A stretch of DNA of 64,000 nt from Actinotalea alkalitolerans. GTDB lineage: Bacteria; Actinomycetota; Actinomycetes; Actinomycetales; Cellulomonadaceae. The position numbers and the translations under genes were made by a program. Shown in pieces: positions 8,753 through 18,046 of this stretch. Position 1 is the first letter of the stretch. Each line of letters begins with the position of its first letter. The DNA lies in assembly GCF_023369855.1 (NCBI RefSeq), contig NZ_JAMBPP010000004.1:124001-188000 (forward strand), read 5' to 3'. Under the pieces are notes generated by a model. The model did no database searches. It saw only the letters and a list, made by a program, of their open reading frames with translations, and was not told the origin of the DNA.

Positions 8753-10159
8753 TCAGGCGATCGCGGCGTCCTCGAGCGCGCCGCACTGCTCGGGGATGCC
8801 GCGCGACGACCAGGCCGAGGCGTCCAGGGCGACGTCGCGCACGGCCACCGGACGAGCCAGGAGGAAGCCGGCAGCCGCGTCGCACCCGGTGCTCTGGAGG
8901 CGGGCGAGCTGCTGCTGGGTCTCGACCCCCTCGGCGATGACCTCGGCGCCGAGCCCCTTGGCGAGGGTGACGATGCCGTTGACCACGGCGTCACCGGTGG
9001 TCGACCCGAGCTCGTTGACGAAGGAGCGGTCGATCTTGATCACATCGACGGGGAACCGGACCAGGCGGGCCAGCGAGCTGTACCCCGTGCCGAAGTCGTC
9101 GATCGCGATCTGGACGCCGAGGTCCTCGATCCGCCGCAGCTCGGCCGCGGCCTCGTTCTGGGCGGCCAGGGCCGACTCGGTCACCTCGATGCCGAAGCGG
9201 TGCGGTGCGAGCCCGACCCTGACCAGCTCGGACTGCAGGAAGGTGGCCAGCCCGGCCTGCGAGAGCTGGCGTGGGGAGACGTTGACCCAGACGGTGAACC
9301 CGGGGATCGGCGCCCACAGGGCCGCCTGGTCCATGGCCGTGCGGATCACCCATGAGCCGAGCGGCTCGATCAGCCCGGTCTCCTCGGCCATCGTGATGAC
9401 CTCGAGGGGCGGGATGACGCCGCGCTGCGGGTGGTGCCAGCGCAGCAGGGCCTCGACCCCGATCACGGCTCCCGTCCCCAGGTCGAAGGCCGTCTGGTAG
9501 TGCAGCTGGAGCTGGGCCGAGTCGAGCGCCGACCGCAGGTCTCCCTCGAGGGAGGCCTGGCCCATCCGTGTCTCGAGATCCGCGTCGAGCTCCTCGGCGA
9601 ACCACATCGTGCGGTTGCGCCCCGCCAGCTTGGCGTGGTGCAGCGCGAGGCCAGCGTGACGCATCAGCGTGTCCACGGCAGACGCGGGCTCGGTGAGGGC
9701 CAGCCCGAGGCTGACCGTGACGACCACGTCGCGACCGGGCGCGCTGATCGGCTCGGCCATCGTCGCGGTGACCGCGGCGGCGAGGAGCTCGACCTCCTCG
9801 CGGGTCGTGCCGAACAGGGCGAGAAGGAACTCGTCGCCCCCGATGCGGCCGGCCACGCAGGCGCCCCCCGTCAGCTCCGCCAACCGGGAGCCGAGGGTGG
9901 ACAGCACGAGGTCGCCGACGGTGTGGCCCAGGGTGTCGTTGATCAGCGCGAACCGGTCCACGTCGACCACGACGGCGCCGACCGTCCGGTCGGGGTGCGC
10001 CTCGAGCTCGGCGGCGAGCAGCTCGGTGAGGGCATGACGTGAGGTGAGCCCCGTGAGGGCGTCATGATGAGCTCGCGCGCTCGCGAAGGTGTCCTGCATC
10101 CGGCTGACCTGCTTCCCGTACCGTCCTGGCGGGGCTGATGTCGGCACATCCATGTGCAC
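8753..10159 (-). CDS. Soluble GGDEF-EAL cyclic-di-GMP protein lacking the I-site
   Basis: A 468-residue cytoplasmic protein with almost no N-terminal extension. GGDEF covers about 30-190 and EAL about 205-450. The cyclase motif GGDEF is intact, but the I-site position reads GGAC instead of RxxD, so the usual product inhibition should be absent. The EAL domain keeps [35 protein letters not shown] and AEGVET. No sensor domain or membrane segment is visible. GTG at 10159 (AGGA six bases upstream) and ATG at 10153 are both plausible starts. It is divergent from the FAH-family gene. Confidence 0.9.
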   Translation of the reverse strand: MHMDVPTSAPPGRYGKQVSRMQDTFASARAHHDALTGLTSRHALTELLAAELEAHPDRTVGAVVVDVDRFALINDTLGHTVGDLVLSTLGSRLAELTGGACVAGRIGGDEFLLALFGTTREEVELLAAAVTATMAEPISAPGRDVVVTVSLGLALTEPASAVDTLMRHAGLALHHAKLAGRNRTMWFAEELDADLETRMGQASLEGDLRSALDSAQLQLHYQTAFDLGTGAVIGVEALLRWHHPQRGVIPPLEVITMAEETGLIEPLGSWVIRTAMDQAALWAPIPGFTVWVNVSPRQLSQAGLATFLQSELVRVGLAPHRFGIEVTESALAAQNEAAAELRRIEDLGVQIAIDDFGTGYSSLARLVRFPVDVIKIDRSFVNELGSTTGDAVVNGIVTLAKGLGAEVIAEGVETQQQLARLQSTGCDAAAGFLLARPVAVRDVALDASAWSSRGIPEQCGALEDAAIA

Positions 10160-10213
10160 TCACAGTCCTATCGGCACCTCTGGCGGCGACATGAGTCCGG
10201 TCCGGGATGCGAA

Positions 10214-10219
10214 TACCCT
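10214..10219 (+). promoter_or_regulatory. -10 hexamer TACCCT of a leaderless promoter
   Basis: TACCCT is followed by six bases and the ATG at 10226. Confidence 0.6.
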
Positions 10220-10225
10220 GGCCCG

Positions 10226-11008
10226 ATGCGCATCGCCAGGTTCACCACCGGAGACGACCCCCGCTACGCCCTCGTGGACGGTGAGCCGGGGAACGAGCAC
10301 CTCACCGTCCTGACCGGGGACCCGATCTACACCCCGGTGCAGCCGACGGGGGAGCGGGTCGCGCTGACCGACGAGGTCCGGCTCCTGGCCCCGGTCATCC
10401 CGCGGTCCAAGATCATCGGCGTGGGACGCAACTACGTCGACCACGCCGCCGAGATGGGTAACGAGGTGCCGACCAGCCCGCTGCTCTTCCTCAAGCCCAA
10501 CACCTCGGTCATCGGACCGGACGACCCGATCGTCCTGCCGACGTGGACCGAGGACGTGCACCACGAGGCCGAGCTCGCCGTGATCATCGGCAAGGTCACC
10601 AAGGACGTCTCGGTGGCGCGGGCGCTGGACCAGGTCTTCGGCTTCACCGTCGCCAACGACATCACCGCACGCGACGTGCAGCGTGCCGACAACCAGTGGA
10701 CGCGCGCCAAGGGATTCGACGGGTCGTGCCCGATCGGCCCCTGGGTCGTGCCCGGGCTCGACGTCGACGACCTGCGGGTCACCGCCAGGGTGAACGGGCA
10801 GGCGCGGCAGGACGGCCGGACGTCCCAGATGGTCTTCGACGTCGCGACGCTGATCTCGTACATCTCCGAGGTGTTCACCCTGCTCCCGGGGGACGTCATC
10901 CTCACCGGCACCCCGGCCGGCGTGGGACCGGTCGTGCACGGAGACGTGGTCGAGGTCGAGGTCGAGGAGATCGGCGTGCTGCGCAACCCGGTCCTGCGCC
11001 GGGCCTGA
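10226..11008 (+). CDS. Fumarylacetoacetate hydrolase family protein
   Basis: A 260-residue FAH-fold enzyme. The C-terminal catalytic domain starts at KIIGVGRNYVDHAAEMG. The metal-binding acidic residues are recognisable in HHEAELAVIIG (E-x-E) and in NDITARDVQ, followed by KGFDGSCPIGPW and LTGTPAGVG. Actinobacterial members are hydrolases or decarboxylases of acylpyruvates or oxaloacetate; the exact substrate is not decidable. It sits 52 bases before gltX, a pairing common in actinobacteria, but gltX has its own -10-like element. The ATG is fixed by a six-base spaced -10 hexamer. Confidence 0.9.
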   Translation: MRIARFTTGDDPRYALVDGEPGNEHLTVLTGDPIYTPVQPTGERVALTDEVRLLAPVIPRSKIIGVGRNYVDHAAEMGNEVPTSPLLFLKPNTSVIGPDDPIVLPTWTEDVHHEAELAVIIGKVTKDVSVARALDQVFGFTVANDITARDVQRADNQWTRAKGFDGSCPIGPWVVPGLDVDDLRVTARVNGQARQDGRTSQMVFDVATLISYISEVFTLLPGDVILTGTPAGVGPVVHGDVVEVEVEEIGVLRNPVLRRA

Positions 11009-11060
11009 GACCCGGGCCGCGCGGCCCGGCGTGCGGTCGCGCGGATAGGCTGGCCGGACC

Positions 11061-12590
11061 ATGCCAGAGAACCTCACACCCCTGTCCGACGTCCGCCCCG
11101 CAGCCTCGGGGGTCCGGGTGCGCTTCTGCCCCTCCCCGACCGGGACGCCCCACGTGGGGCTGATCCGGACCGCACTGTTCAACTGGGCGTACGCACGCCA
11201 CACGGGTGGCACCTTCGTGTTCCGGATCGAGGACACCGACGCCGCGCGGGACAGCGAGGAGAGCTATCAGCAGCTGCTCGAGGCGCTGCGGTGGCTGGGG
11301 CTGGACTGGGACGAAGGGGTCGAGGTCGGTGGGCCGCACGAGCCGTACCGGCAGTCCCAGCGGATGGATCGCTACGCCGACGTCGCGCGTCGTCTGCTCG
11401 AGGCCGGTCACGCCTACGAGTCCTACTCGACCCCCGAGGAGGTCGAGGCGCGTCACCGGGCGGCCGGACGTGACCCCAAGCTCGGCTACGACGGCTTCGA
11501 CCGGGACCTCACCGACGCCCAGCGCCAGGCCTTCCGGGCCGAGGGCCGCGAGCCGGTGCTGCGCGTCCGGATGCCGCAGGACGACGTCGTCTTCACCGAC
11601 CTCATCCGTGGCGAGCTGTCCTTCCAGGGCGGCTCGGTGCCCGACTTCGTCATCGTGCGCGGCAACGGCCAGCCGCTCTACACGCTGACCAACCCTGTCG
11701 ACGACGCCCTGATGGGCATCACGCACGTGCTGCGCGGCGAGGACCTGCTCTCCTCGACCCCGCGCCAGGTCGTCCTGTACCGCGCGCTCATGGACATCGG
11801 CGTGGCCGAGGTCGAGCCGGTCTACGGACACCTGCCCTACGTCATGGGCGAGGGCAACAAGAAGCTCTCCAAGCGCGACCCTGAGTCCAACCTCTTCCTG
11901 CACCGTGACCGGGGCTTCACCCCCGAGGGGTTGCTCAACTACCTCTCGCTGCTCGGCTGGGGCATCGGACCGGACCGCGACATCTTCACCGTCGACGAGC
12001 TGGTCGAGGCCTTCGACGTGGTGGACGTCAACCCCAACCCCGCCCGCTTCGACGTCAAGAAGGCCGAGGCGATCAACGGCGCGCACGTCCGCATGCTCGC
12101 GCCCGAGGACTTCCGTGCGCGTCTGGTGCCGTACCTGCACACGGCCGGCCTGGTCTCGGCACCGTCCTACGACGGTCTGCGGGACGACGAGCGCGCCGTG
12201 CTGGACGCCGGGGCTCCGTTGGCGCAGGAGCGGATGACCCTGCTGGGGGAGTGCGTGGGGATGCTCGGGTTCCTCTTCGTGACCGACGAGGACCTCGTCG
12301 TCGAGGAGGACGCGCTCAAGGGTCTGCGGGACGGTGCGACCGAGGTCCTGGACGCGGCGAGGACCGCGCTCGAGCCCATCGCGTCCGGCGACTTCACCAC
12401 CGCGGCCACCCAGGCGGCGCTGACGGTCGCCCTGGTCGAAGGGCTCGGGCTCAAGCCCCGGCTGGCGTACACCCCGTTGCGCACGGCCGTCTCAGGGCGC
12501 CGTGTGTCGCCGCCCCTCTTCGAGTCGCTCGAGATCCTCGGCAAGGAGTCGACCCTGGCCCGCATCGCGTCCCTGCGCGCGAGCCTGTGA
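11061..12590 (+). CDS. gltX: Glutamyl-tRNA synthetase
   Basis: A 509-residue class I aminoacyl-tRNA synthetase. The HIGH-equivalent lies in [19 protein letters not shown] (residues about 25-43) and the KMSKS-equivalent is [10 protein letters not shown] near residue 267. FRIEDTD and the anticodon-binding C-terminal helical region are complete. It charges tRNA-Glu, and in an actinobacterium probably also misacylates tRNA-Gln for GatCAB; a tRNA-Gln and a tRNA-Glu gene lie about 3 kb downstream. The ATG at 11061 lies nine bases after TAGGCT (11046-11051). The last four bases overlap the HAD gene as GTGA. Confidence 0.96.
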   Translation: MPENLTPLSDVRPAASGVRVRFCPSPTGTPHVGLIRTALFNWAYARHTGGTFVFRIEDTDAARDSEESYQQLLEALRWLGLDWDEGVEVGGPHEPYRQSQRMDRYADVARRLLEAGHAYESYSTPEEVEARHRAAGRDPKLGYDGFDRDLTDAQRQAFRAEGREPVLRVRMPQDDVVFTDLIRGELSFQGGSVPDFVIVRGNGQPLYTLTNPVDDALMGITHVLRGEDLLSSTPRQVVLYRALMDIGVAEVEPVYGHLPYVMGEGNKKLSKRDPESNLFLHRDRGFTPEGLLNYLSLLGWGIGPDRDIFTVDELVEAFDVVDVNPNPARFDVKKAEAINGAHVRMLAPEDFRARLVPYLHTAGLVSAPSYDGLRDDERAVLDAGAPLAQERMTLLGECVGMLGFLFVTDEDLVVEEDALKGLRDGATEVLDAARTALEPIASGDFTTAATQAALTVALVEGLGLKPRLAYTPLRTAVSGRRVSPPLFESLEILGKESTLARIASLRASL

Positions 12591-13372
12591 GCTGGCCCTT
12601 GTCGCCGGGCTCGGATCAGGTCGACGGTGTGCTCTTCGACATCGACGACACCCTGGTCGACACGCGTGCCGCCTTCGGCCGCGCACTGGAGGCCGTCGCC
12701 GGCCGCTACCTGCCCGACCTCGGGGAGGACGAGCACGGACAGGTGCTGGCGACCTGGCGGGCCGACCGGGACGGCCACTACGCGCGGTACACCCGGGGCG
12801 AGATCGACTACCGCTCGCAGCGGATGGCCCGGGCGAACGCCCTGCACGCGGCGTTCGGCGGGCCGGTGCTCGACGACACCGCCTACGACGCCTGGGACGT
12901 GCTCTTCGAGCAGGGTTTCTCCGCCGCGTGGTCGGCCCACGCCGAGGCGTCGCAGGTCGTCGACGACCTGACGGCGGCGGGGTTCGTGGTCGGGGCGCTG
13001 TCCAACGCTGCGGTGGCGTACCAGTCGAGCAAGCTCGAGAGGGTCGGTCTGATCGACCGGGTGCCGATGCTGGTCGGTGTCGACACCCTGGGTGTGGGCA
13101 AGCCCGACCCGCGGGTGTTCCGCGAGGCGTGCCGGCTCCTGGGCACCAGCCCGGGCAGGACGGCCTACGTCGGGGACGAGCTCGACGTCGATGCGGTCGC
13201 AGCGGTGCGGGCTGGGCTGGTGGGCATCTGGGTCGACCGTCCCGGGCCGCGCAGGGTGCCCGTGCCGCAGGGCGCGGTCACCGAGGCCCGGCGCGCCGGG
13301 GTGCACGTCATCGGCTCCCTGGGCGAGCTCCCGGCGCTGCTGGGGCAGGTGGCTCAGCGACCCACCGCGTAG
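12587..13372 (+). CDS. HAD-superfamily hydrolase (phosphoglycolate phosphatase-like)
   Basis: A 261-residue HAD phosphatase. Motif I is [10 protein letters not shown] with the nucleophilic and acid/base Asp, motif II ALSNA, motif III Lys in GKPDPRVF, and motif [10 protein letters not shown] helical cap of about 90 residues lies between motifs I and II (subclass I). It is translationally coupled to gltX by a GTGA overlap, which fixes the GTG start. The 3' end overlaps the convergent gamma-glutamyltransferase gene by 19 bases. The substrate is unknown. Confidence 0.9.
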   Translation: MSWPLSPGSDQVDGVLFDIDDTLVDTRAAFGRALEAVAGRYLPDLGEDEHGQVLATWRADRDGHYARYTRGEIDYRSQRMARANALHAAFGGPVLDDTAYDAWDVLFEQGFSAAWSAHAEASQVVDDLTAAGFVVGALSNAAVAYQSSKLERVGLIDRVPMLVGVDTLGVGKPDPRVFREACRLLGTSPGRTAYVGDELDVDAVAAVRAGLVGIWVDRPGPRRVPVPQGAVTEARRAGVHVIGSLGELPALLGQVAQRPTA

Positions 13373-15207
13373 GCCTGCATCCCTCGGGGGGTCGCCGCTG
13401 CGCGCAGCATCCCGTCGGGTCGGACCCCCACCGCGGTGAGCCGGCCGAGCGACCACGGCCCGGTCGTCGTGACGCGGTGCCCACGCCGTCGGAGGTCCTG
13501 CAGGACGCTCGCCCCGAGCCGCTCCTCGGCGTGCAGGCCGAGCAGCTCGATCTCGCGCGGGTCGAAGGACGAGACCAGGTGGGTGGTGTGCCACGTCGGG
13601 GCGTCGATGGCCTGCTGCAGGTCCATCCCGAACACCAGGTGGTTGAGCAGGAAGGGCAGCTGCCACTGGTCCTGCTGGTCACCGCCCGGGGTCCCGCAGG
13701 CCAGCACGGCGACCCCGTCGCGCAGCACGAGGGTGGGGCTGAGGGTGGTGCGCGGCCGTCGGTGCGGGCCGACCGAGTTGGGCAGCCCGGGCTCGAGCCA
13801 GAACATCTGGGCACGGGTCGACAGGGCCATGCCCAGCGACCCGACCAGCGGTGAGCTCTGGAGCCAGCCGCCGCTGGGGGTGACCGAGACGATGTTCCCG
13901 GCGGCGTCCACCACGTCCAGGTGGCACGTGTCGCCGCGCACGGTGCCGTCAGCGCCGGTGGGCAGGTCGGCGTCGGTGGCGAACGTGGGCTCACCCGTCC
14001 CGGCGGCGGCCGGGCGGGCGCCCGGACCACCGTGGCCGTCCTCGCGTCGCAGCCGTGCGATCTCGGCGGTGACGCGGAGCGGCAGCCGGGGTGGACGGCC
14101 GGCCGGGCTGCCGGGGCGCAGCGTGCCCGAGGCGGTCGGGGTGACGAGGTCACCGCGCACACGGGCGTAGTCGGCGGACAGCAGCGCGGCGAGTGGCACG
14201 TCGGTGTGGTCCGGGTCGCCGTACCAGGCGTCGCGGTCGGCGTAGGCGAGCTTGGCGTTCTCGACGACGGTGTGGACCAGCTCGGCCGAGCCGGGTCGGG
14301 TGTCCTGCAGGTCCGTGCCTCGCAGGACGGCGAGCTGCTGCAGGAGGGCCGGCCCCTGGCCCCACGGGCCGGTCTTGGCCACGGTGCACCCCGCGATGTC
14401 GATCGTCGCGGGGGGCTCCTCACGGACCCTCCACGCCGTGAGGTCGTCTCCGGTGAGCAGACCGCGGTGCGGCCGACCGGAGGAGTCCATCACCTCCTGG
14501 GCGCAGAACCGGTCGATCTCCTCGGCGACGAAGCCCTCGTAGAAGGCCGCGCGTGCCGCCTCGATCTGGTGCTCTCGGCGGGGGCCCGCCGCCTGCGCCT
14601 CGACCACGATCCGTTCGAGGGTGGTCGCGAGCGCCTCGTTGCGGAGCCGCTCGCCGGCTGTGGGCACCTGCCCGCCGGGGAGGTAGACCGCGGCCGACGT
14701 CGGCCAGTGGCGCTCCAGGTGGTCCGCGACCCGGTCGATCGTCGCCGCTGCCTGGGCGAGCAGGGGGTGCCCGTGCCGGGCGTACCCGATCGCGTAGGCC
14801 ATGACGTCGGCGACGTACCAGGTCCCGTAGCGGGCGAGAAGGTCCATCCAGGTCGCGAAGGCGCCCGGCACGACGGCGGCCAGCAGGCCCGTCCCGGGGA
14901 TCAGGTCGAGGCCCAGGGCGGCGAAGGCCTCGGGGGTCGCGGACGCAGGGGCGGTGCCCTGGCCGCAGAGGACGAACGGCTGGTCGGAGCCCGCCACGCA
15001 CCCGATCACCGGGACGTCGCCGCCGAGGCCGTTGAGGTGCGGCTCGACCACGTGCAGGACCAGGCCGGCCGCGACCGCGGCGTCGAAGGCGTTGCCGCCC
15101 GCCTCGAGCACGGCCATCCCGGACTGGGAGGCGAGCCAGTGGGTCGAGGAGACCATGGCGTGGGTGCCGAGGAGCTCGGGTCGGGTGGTGACGGGTGGGG
15201 GGCTCAC
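13354..15207 (-). CDS. Gamma-glutamyltransferase family protein, without a signal peptide
   Basis: A 617-residue Ntn-hydrolase of the gamma-glutamyltranspeptidase family. The N-terminal VSSTHWLASQSGMAVLEAGG and the mid-region GPWGQGPALLQQL are family signatures. The autoprocessing Thr, the future N-terminal nucleophile of the small subunit, is in GDTCHLDVVD near residue 428. The oxyanion/substrate segment ends in SPTLVLRDG and GTPGGDQQDQW. Unlike secreted GGTs, the protein begins directly with the enzyme domain and has no hydrophobic leader, so it should be cytoplasmic. GGT, cephalosporin acylase or CapD-like activities cannot be separated from sequence alone. It is a single gene, convergent with the HAD gene. 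Confidence 0.9.
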   Translation of the reverse strand: MSPPPVTTRPELLGTHAMVSSTHWLASQSGMAVLEAGGNAFDAAVAAGLVLHVVEPHLNGLGGDVPVIGCVAGSDQPFVLCGQGTAPASATPEAFAALGLDLIPGTGLLAAVVPGAFATWMDLLARYGTWYVADVMAYAIGYARHGHPLLAQAAATIDRVADHLERHWPTSAAVYLPGGQVPTAGERLRNEALATTLERIVVEAQAAGPRREHQIEAARAAFYEGFVAEEIDRFCAQEVMDSSGRPHRGLLTGDDLTAWRVREEPPATIDIAGCTVAKTGPWGQGPALLQQLAVLRGTDLQDTRPGSAELVHTVVENAKLAYADRDAWYGDPDHTDVPLAALLSADYARVRGDLVTPTASGTLRPGSPAGRPPRLPLRVTAEIARLRREDGHGGPGARPAAAGTGEPTFATDADLPTGADGTVRGDTCHLDVVDAAGNIVSVTPSGGWLQSSPLVGSLGMALSTRAQMFWLEPGLPNSVGPHRRPRTTLSPTLVLRDGVAVLACGTPGGDQQDQWQLPFLLNHLVFGMDLQQAIDAPTWHTTHLVSSFDPREIELLGLHAEERLGASVLQDLRRRGHRVTTTGPWSLGRLTAVGVRPDGMLRAAATPRGMQAYAVGR

Positions 15208-15246
15208 AGGCCTCAGGCTGCCACGGCCGGGCGCTCGGGTGCTGGT

Positions 15247-15275
15247 TTGGTTCCACCGGCCCGCTCAGGTAGTGT
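15247..15275 (+). promoter_or_regulatory. Sigma-70-type promoter for the tRNA-Gln gene
   Basis: A TTGGTT -35 element (15247-15252) and a TAGTGT -10 element (15270-15275) are separated by exactly 17 bases. It is the best promoter in the gap before tRNA-Gln and implies a 5' precursor of about 85 bases. Confidence 0.6.
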
Positions 15276-15367
15276 TCCCCGGCGGTACGACGTCCGTCTG
15301 CGGTCGCTCGAGAAGGCCCTTCGTGGGGCCTGGCGAGAGCGCGACGCGGGGGAGGCGGAATACCCCA

Positions 15368-15439
15368 TGGGGTATGGTGTAATTGGCAGCACGAGTGATT
15401 CTGGTTCACTTAGTCTAGGTTCGAGTCCTGGTACCCCAG
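15368..15439 (+). tRNA. tRNA-Gln (CUG anticodon)
   Basis: A 72-nt cloverleaf: acceptor TGGGGTA pairs with TACCCCA, the anticodon stem AGTGA/TCACT encloses the loop TTCTGGT giving anticodon CTG, and the T-arm has GGTTCGAGTCC. Discriminator G; CCA is not encoded. The seven bases immediately 5' of the tRNA (TACCCCA) repeat its own 3' acceptor strand. Confidence 0.95.
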
Positions 15440-15545
15440 CGCGATCTGGTCCCACGAGCGCCGGTGTCACCGGTGGTCAGCGGCACGGTGAGCATGCTGT
15501 AGCATTTCTGCGGTCGATCCCCCTGACGGGGGAGAGACGGTCCAG

Positions 15546-15618
15546 GCCCCCATCGTCTAGAGGCCTAGGACGCCGCCCTCTCACGGCGGTAACAGGGGTT
15601 CGAATCCCCTTGGGGGTA
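15546..15618 (+). tRNA. tRNA-Glu (CUC anticodon)
   Basis: A 73-nt cloverleaf with acceptor GCCCCCA/TGGGGGT (a G-T first pair), anticodon stem CCGCC/GGCGG and loop CTCTCAC giving anticodon CTC. The T-arm is AGGGGTTCGAATCCCCT. CCA is not encoded. It follows tRNA-Gln by 106 bases and is followed at once by a strong terminator. Confidence 0.95.
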
Positions 15619-15624
15619 CAGAAG

Positions 15625-15656
15625 AAGGCCCGGTCACCTCACGGTGACCGGGCCTT
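15625..15656 (+). terminator. Strong intrinsic-terminator hairpin after the tRNA pair
   Basis: A perfect 14-bp stem, AAGGCCCGGTCACC with GGTGACCGGGCCTT, encloses a TCAC loop just 6 bases after tRNA-Glu. It has no long T run, as is common in actinobacteria. The symmetric arms could also stop ndgR transcripts arriving from the other strand. Confidence 0.85.
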
Positions 15657-15709
15657 CGTGCGTCGGTGTCCCTCAGGGGGCGCCGACCGCCTTCACGGCC
15701 GGCGACATC

Positions 15710-16429
15710 TCACTCGCTGGTACGCCGCAGCACCTCGGTCAGCCGGTTCGCCGCGGCGACGACGGCGCCGGCGTGCAGCCGCCCGGGCTGGCGGCTGAGC
15801 CGCTCGACCGGGCCGGAGATCGACACGGCGGCGACCACCCGGCCGGACGGCCCCCGGACCGGCGCGGACACCGAGGCGACGCCGGCCTCACGCTCGGACA
15901 CCGACTGGGCCCAGCCCCGACGCCGGACCCCCGACAGGATCGTCGCCGTGAAGCGGGCACCCTGCAGGCCACGGTGCAGCCTGTCCGGCTCCTCCCACGC
16001 GAGCAGGATCTGTGCCGCCGAACCGGCCTGCATCGTCAGCGTCGCGCCCACCGGGATGGAGTCGCGCAACCCGATCGGGCGCTCGGCGGCAGCGACGCAG
16101 ATGCGCTGGTCGCCCTGGCGCCGGTAGAGCTGGGCGCTCTCCCCGGTGTGGTCCCGCAGGGCGGTGAGCACGGGGTTCGCCGCGGCGAGCAGGCGGTCCT
16201 CGCCGGCCGCGGTGCTGAGCTCGGAGAGCCGGGGGCCGAGCACGAAGCGCCCCTGCATGTCGCGCGCCACGAGACGGTGGTGCTCGAGGGCGACCGCGAG
16301 CCGGTGGGCGGTGGGCCGGGCGAGGTGGGTCGCTGCCACGAGCTGTGCGAGGGTGGCAGGGCCGGCCTCCAGCGCGCTGAGAACCGAGGCGGCCTTGTCC
16401 AGAACGCCGACTCCGCTAGAGTTGTCCAT
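15710..16429 (-). CDS. ndgR: IclR-family regulator NdgR (LtbR-type) of leucine biosynthesis
   Basis: A 239-residue IclR protein with an N-terminal winged helix-turn-helix (VLDKAASVLSALEAG to TAHRLAVALEHHRLVARD) and a C-terminal effector domain ending in VSISGPVERLSRQPG. The opening MDNSSGVGVLDKA is the hallmark of actinobacterial NdgR/AreB/LtbR proteins, which control leuCD and other amino-acid genes. It is divergently transcribed from leuC with 94 bases between them, the arrangement known for this regulator. A 6-bp-arm dyad in that gap is a candidate operator. Confidence 0.9.
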   Translation of the reverse strand: MDNSSGVGVLDKAASVLSALEAGPATLAQLVAATHLARPTAHRLAVALEHHRLVARDMQGRFVLGPRLSELSTAAGEDRLLAAANPVLTALRDHTGESAQLYRRQGDQRICVAAAERPIGLRDSIPVGATLTMQAGSAAQILLAWEEPDRLHRGLQGARFTATILSGVRRRGWAQSVSEREAGVASVSAPVRGPSGRVVAAVSISGPVERLSRQPGRLHAGAVVAAANRLTEVLRRTSE

Positions 16430-16442
16430 AGGTCGATATTGC

Positions 16443-16461
16443 CGTCTCGTTGACTGAGACG
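16443..16461. promoter_or_regulatory. Inverted repeat in the ndgR-leuC divergent region, candidate NdgR operator
   Basis: CGTCTC and GAGACG form 6-bp arms separated by 7 bases. The spacer holds TTGACT, a good -35 element for leuC. The dyad begins 14 bases upstream of the ndgR start codon, so binding here could control both genes. Confidence 0.5.
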
Positions 16462-16523
16462 CAACCTCGCCGCCCCAACTGGTCCGCCCGGACGCCCGGG
16501 AAGCACGTGAGAGGAAGCATCAC

Positions 16524-17978
16524 ATGGCCGGCACGCTGGCAGAGAAGGTATGGGACGCGCACATCGTGCGACGTGGCACCGACGGGGCTCCCGACCTCCT
16601 CTACATCGACCTGCACCTGGTGCACGAGGTCACCAGCCCGCAGGCCTTCGAGGGGCTGCGTCTGGCCGGTCGTCCCGTGCGACGACCCGACCTCACCATC
16701 GCCACCGAGGACCACAACACCCCGACCCTGGACATCGACCGGCCCATCGCCGACCTCACCAGTCGCACCCAGATCCAGACCCTGCGCAACAACGCGGTCG
16801 AGTTCGGCGTCCGGCTGCACTCCCTGGGAGACGCCGACCAGGGGATCGTCCACCAGGTCGGTCCCCAGCTGGGCCTCACCATGCCGGGGCTGACCGTGGT
16901 GTGCGGCGACTCCCACACCTCGACCCACGGTGCGTTCGGCGCGCTCGCCTTCGGCATCGGGACGAGCGAGGTCGAGCACGTGCTGGCCACCCAGACGCTC
17001 CCGCTCGCGCCGTTCAAGACCATGGCGATCACCGTTGACGGGACGCTTCCCCCGGGCACCACGTCCAAGGACATCATCCTGGCGATCATCGCCAAGATCG
17101 GCACCGGCGGCGGGCAGGGCTACGTGCTCGAGTACCGCGGCGAGGCGATCCGTGCGCTGTCCATGGAAGCGCGGATGACCATCTGCAACATGTCCATCGA
17201 GGCCGGCGCCCGGGCGGGGATGATCGCCCCCGACGAGACCACCTTCGAGTACCTGCAGGGTCGCCCGCACGCCCCCGAGGGGGCCGACTGGGACGAGGCC
17301 GTCGAGTACTGGCGCACGCTGCGCACCGACGACGACGCCGTCTTCGACGCCGAGGTGGTGCTGGGTGCCTCGGACCTCGAGCCGTTCGTCACCTGGGGCA
17401 CCAACCCCGGCCAGGGGCTGCCGCTCTCGGCGAACGTCCCCGTCCCGGAGCAGATCGCCGACGAGGGCGAGCGTCAGGCCGCCGAGCGGGCCCTGGAGTA
17501 CATGGGTCTGACGCCGGGCATGCCGCTGCGCGACATCGCCGTGGACACCGTCTTCATCGGCTCGTGCACCAACGGCCGCATCGAGGACCTCCGTTCGGTC
17601 GCCAAGCTCATCCAGGGGCGCCGCAAGGCCGACTCGCTCCGGGTCCTGGTCGTGCCGTCCTCGGCGCGCGTGCGGCTGCAGGCCGAGGCCGAGGGGCTCG
17701 ACCGGATCTTCCTCGACTTCGGCGCCGAGTGGCGCAACGCGGGATGCTCGATGTGCCTGGGCATGAACCCCGACCAGCTCGCCCCCGGCGAGCGCAGCGC
17801 CTCGACCTCCAACCGCAACTTCGAGGGTCGGCAGGGGAAGGGCGGACGCACCCACCTCGTCTCGCCGCTCGTCGCGGCCGCGACGGCGATCCGTGGCACC
17901 CTCTCCTCGGTCGCCGACCTGGGACCCGACGTCGTCGCCCCTGACGGGAGCCCGTTGGACACCCTGCAGGACGCCTGA
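16524..17978 (+). CDS. leuC: 3-isopropylmalate dehydratase large subunit
   Basis: A 484-residue aconitase-superfamily subunit. With LeuD it isomerises 2-isopropylmalate to 3-isopropylmalate in leucine synthesis. The [4Fe-4S] ligands appear as Cys in IGSCTNGR (about residue 351) and the GCSMC pair (about 406-409). [22 protein letters not shown] and the ending [17 protein letters not shown] are family motifs. The ATG at 16524 follows AGAGGAAGC. leuD follows after 68 bases. Confidence 0.97.
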   Translation: MAGTLAEKVWDAHIVRRGTDGAPDLLYIDLHLVHEVTSPQAFEGLRLAGRPVRRPDLTIATEDHNTPTLDIDRPIADLTSRTQIQTLRNNAVEFGVRLHSLGDADQGIVHQVGPQLGLTMPGLTVVCGDSHTSTHGAFGALAFGIGTSEVEHVLATQTLPLAPFKTMAITVDGTLPPGTTSKDIILAIIAKIGTGGGQGYVLEYRGEAIRALSMEARMTICNMSIEAGARAGMIAPDETTFEYLQGRPHAPEGADWDEAVEYWRTLRTDDDAVFDAEVVLGASDLEPFVTWGTNPGQGLPLSANVPVPEQIADEGERQAAERALEYMGLTPGMPLRDIAVDTVFIGSCTNGRIEDLRSVAKLIQGRRKADSLRVLVVPSSARVRLQAEAEGLDRIFLDFGAEWRNAGCSMCLGMNPDQLAPGERSASTSNRNFEGRQGKGGRTHLVSPLVAAATAIRGTLSSVADLGPDVVAPDGSPLDTLQDA

Positions 17979-18046
17979 CCCACCCGCCTGACGGACCGGC
18001 AGGTGTGCGCCTGCGCCGGGTCCAGGATCGAAGGAACGTGAGAACG

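Noticed and set aside
15368-15618. tRNA genes as an integration site with an adjacent mobile element
   Set aside because: No integrase, transposase or composition change lies nearby; the neighbours are core genes. Only the 7-base acceptor copy was noted.
17979-18046. Leucine attenuator or riboswitch between or before leuC and leuD
   Set aside because: No Leu-rich leader peptide or stable terminator/antiterminator pair was seen; NdgR next door is the likelier control.
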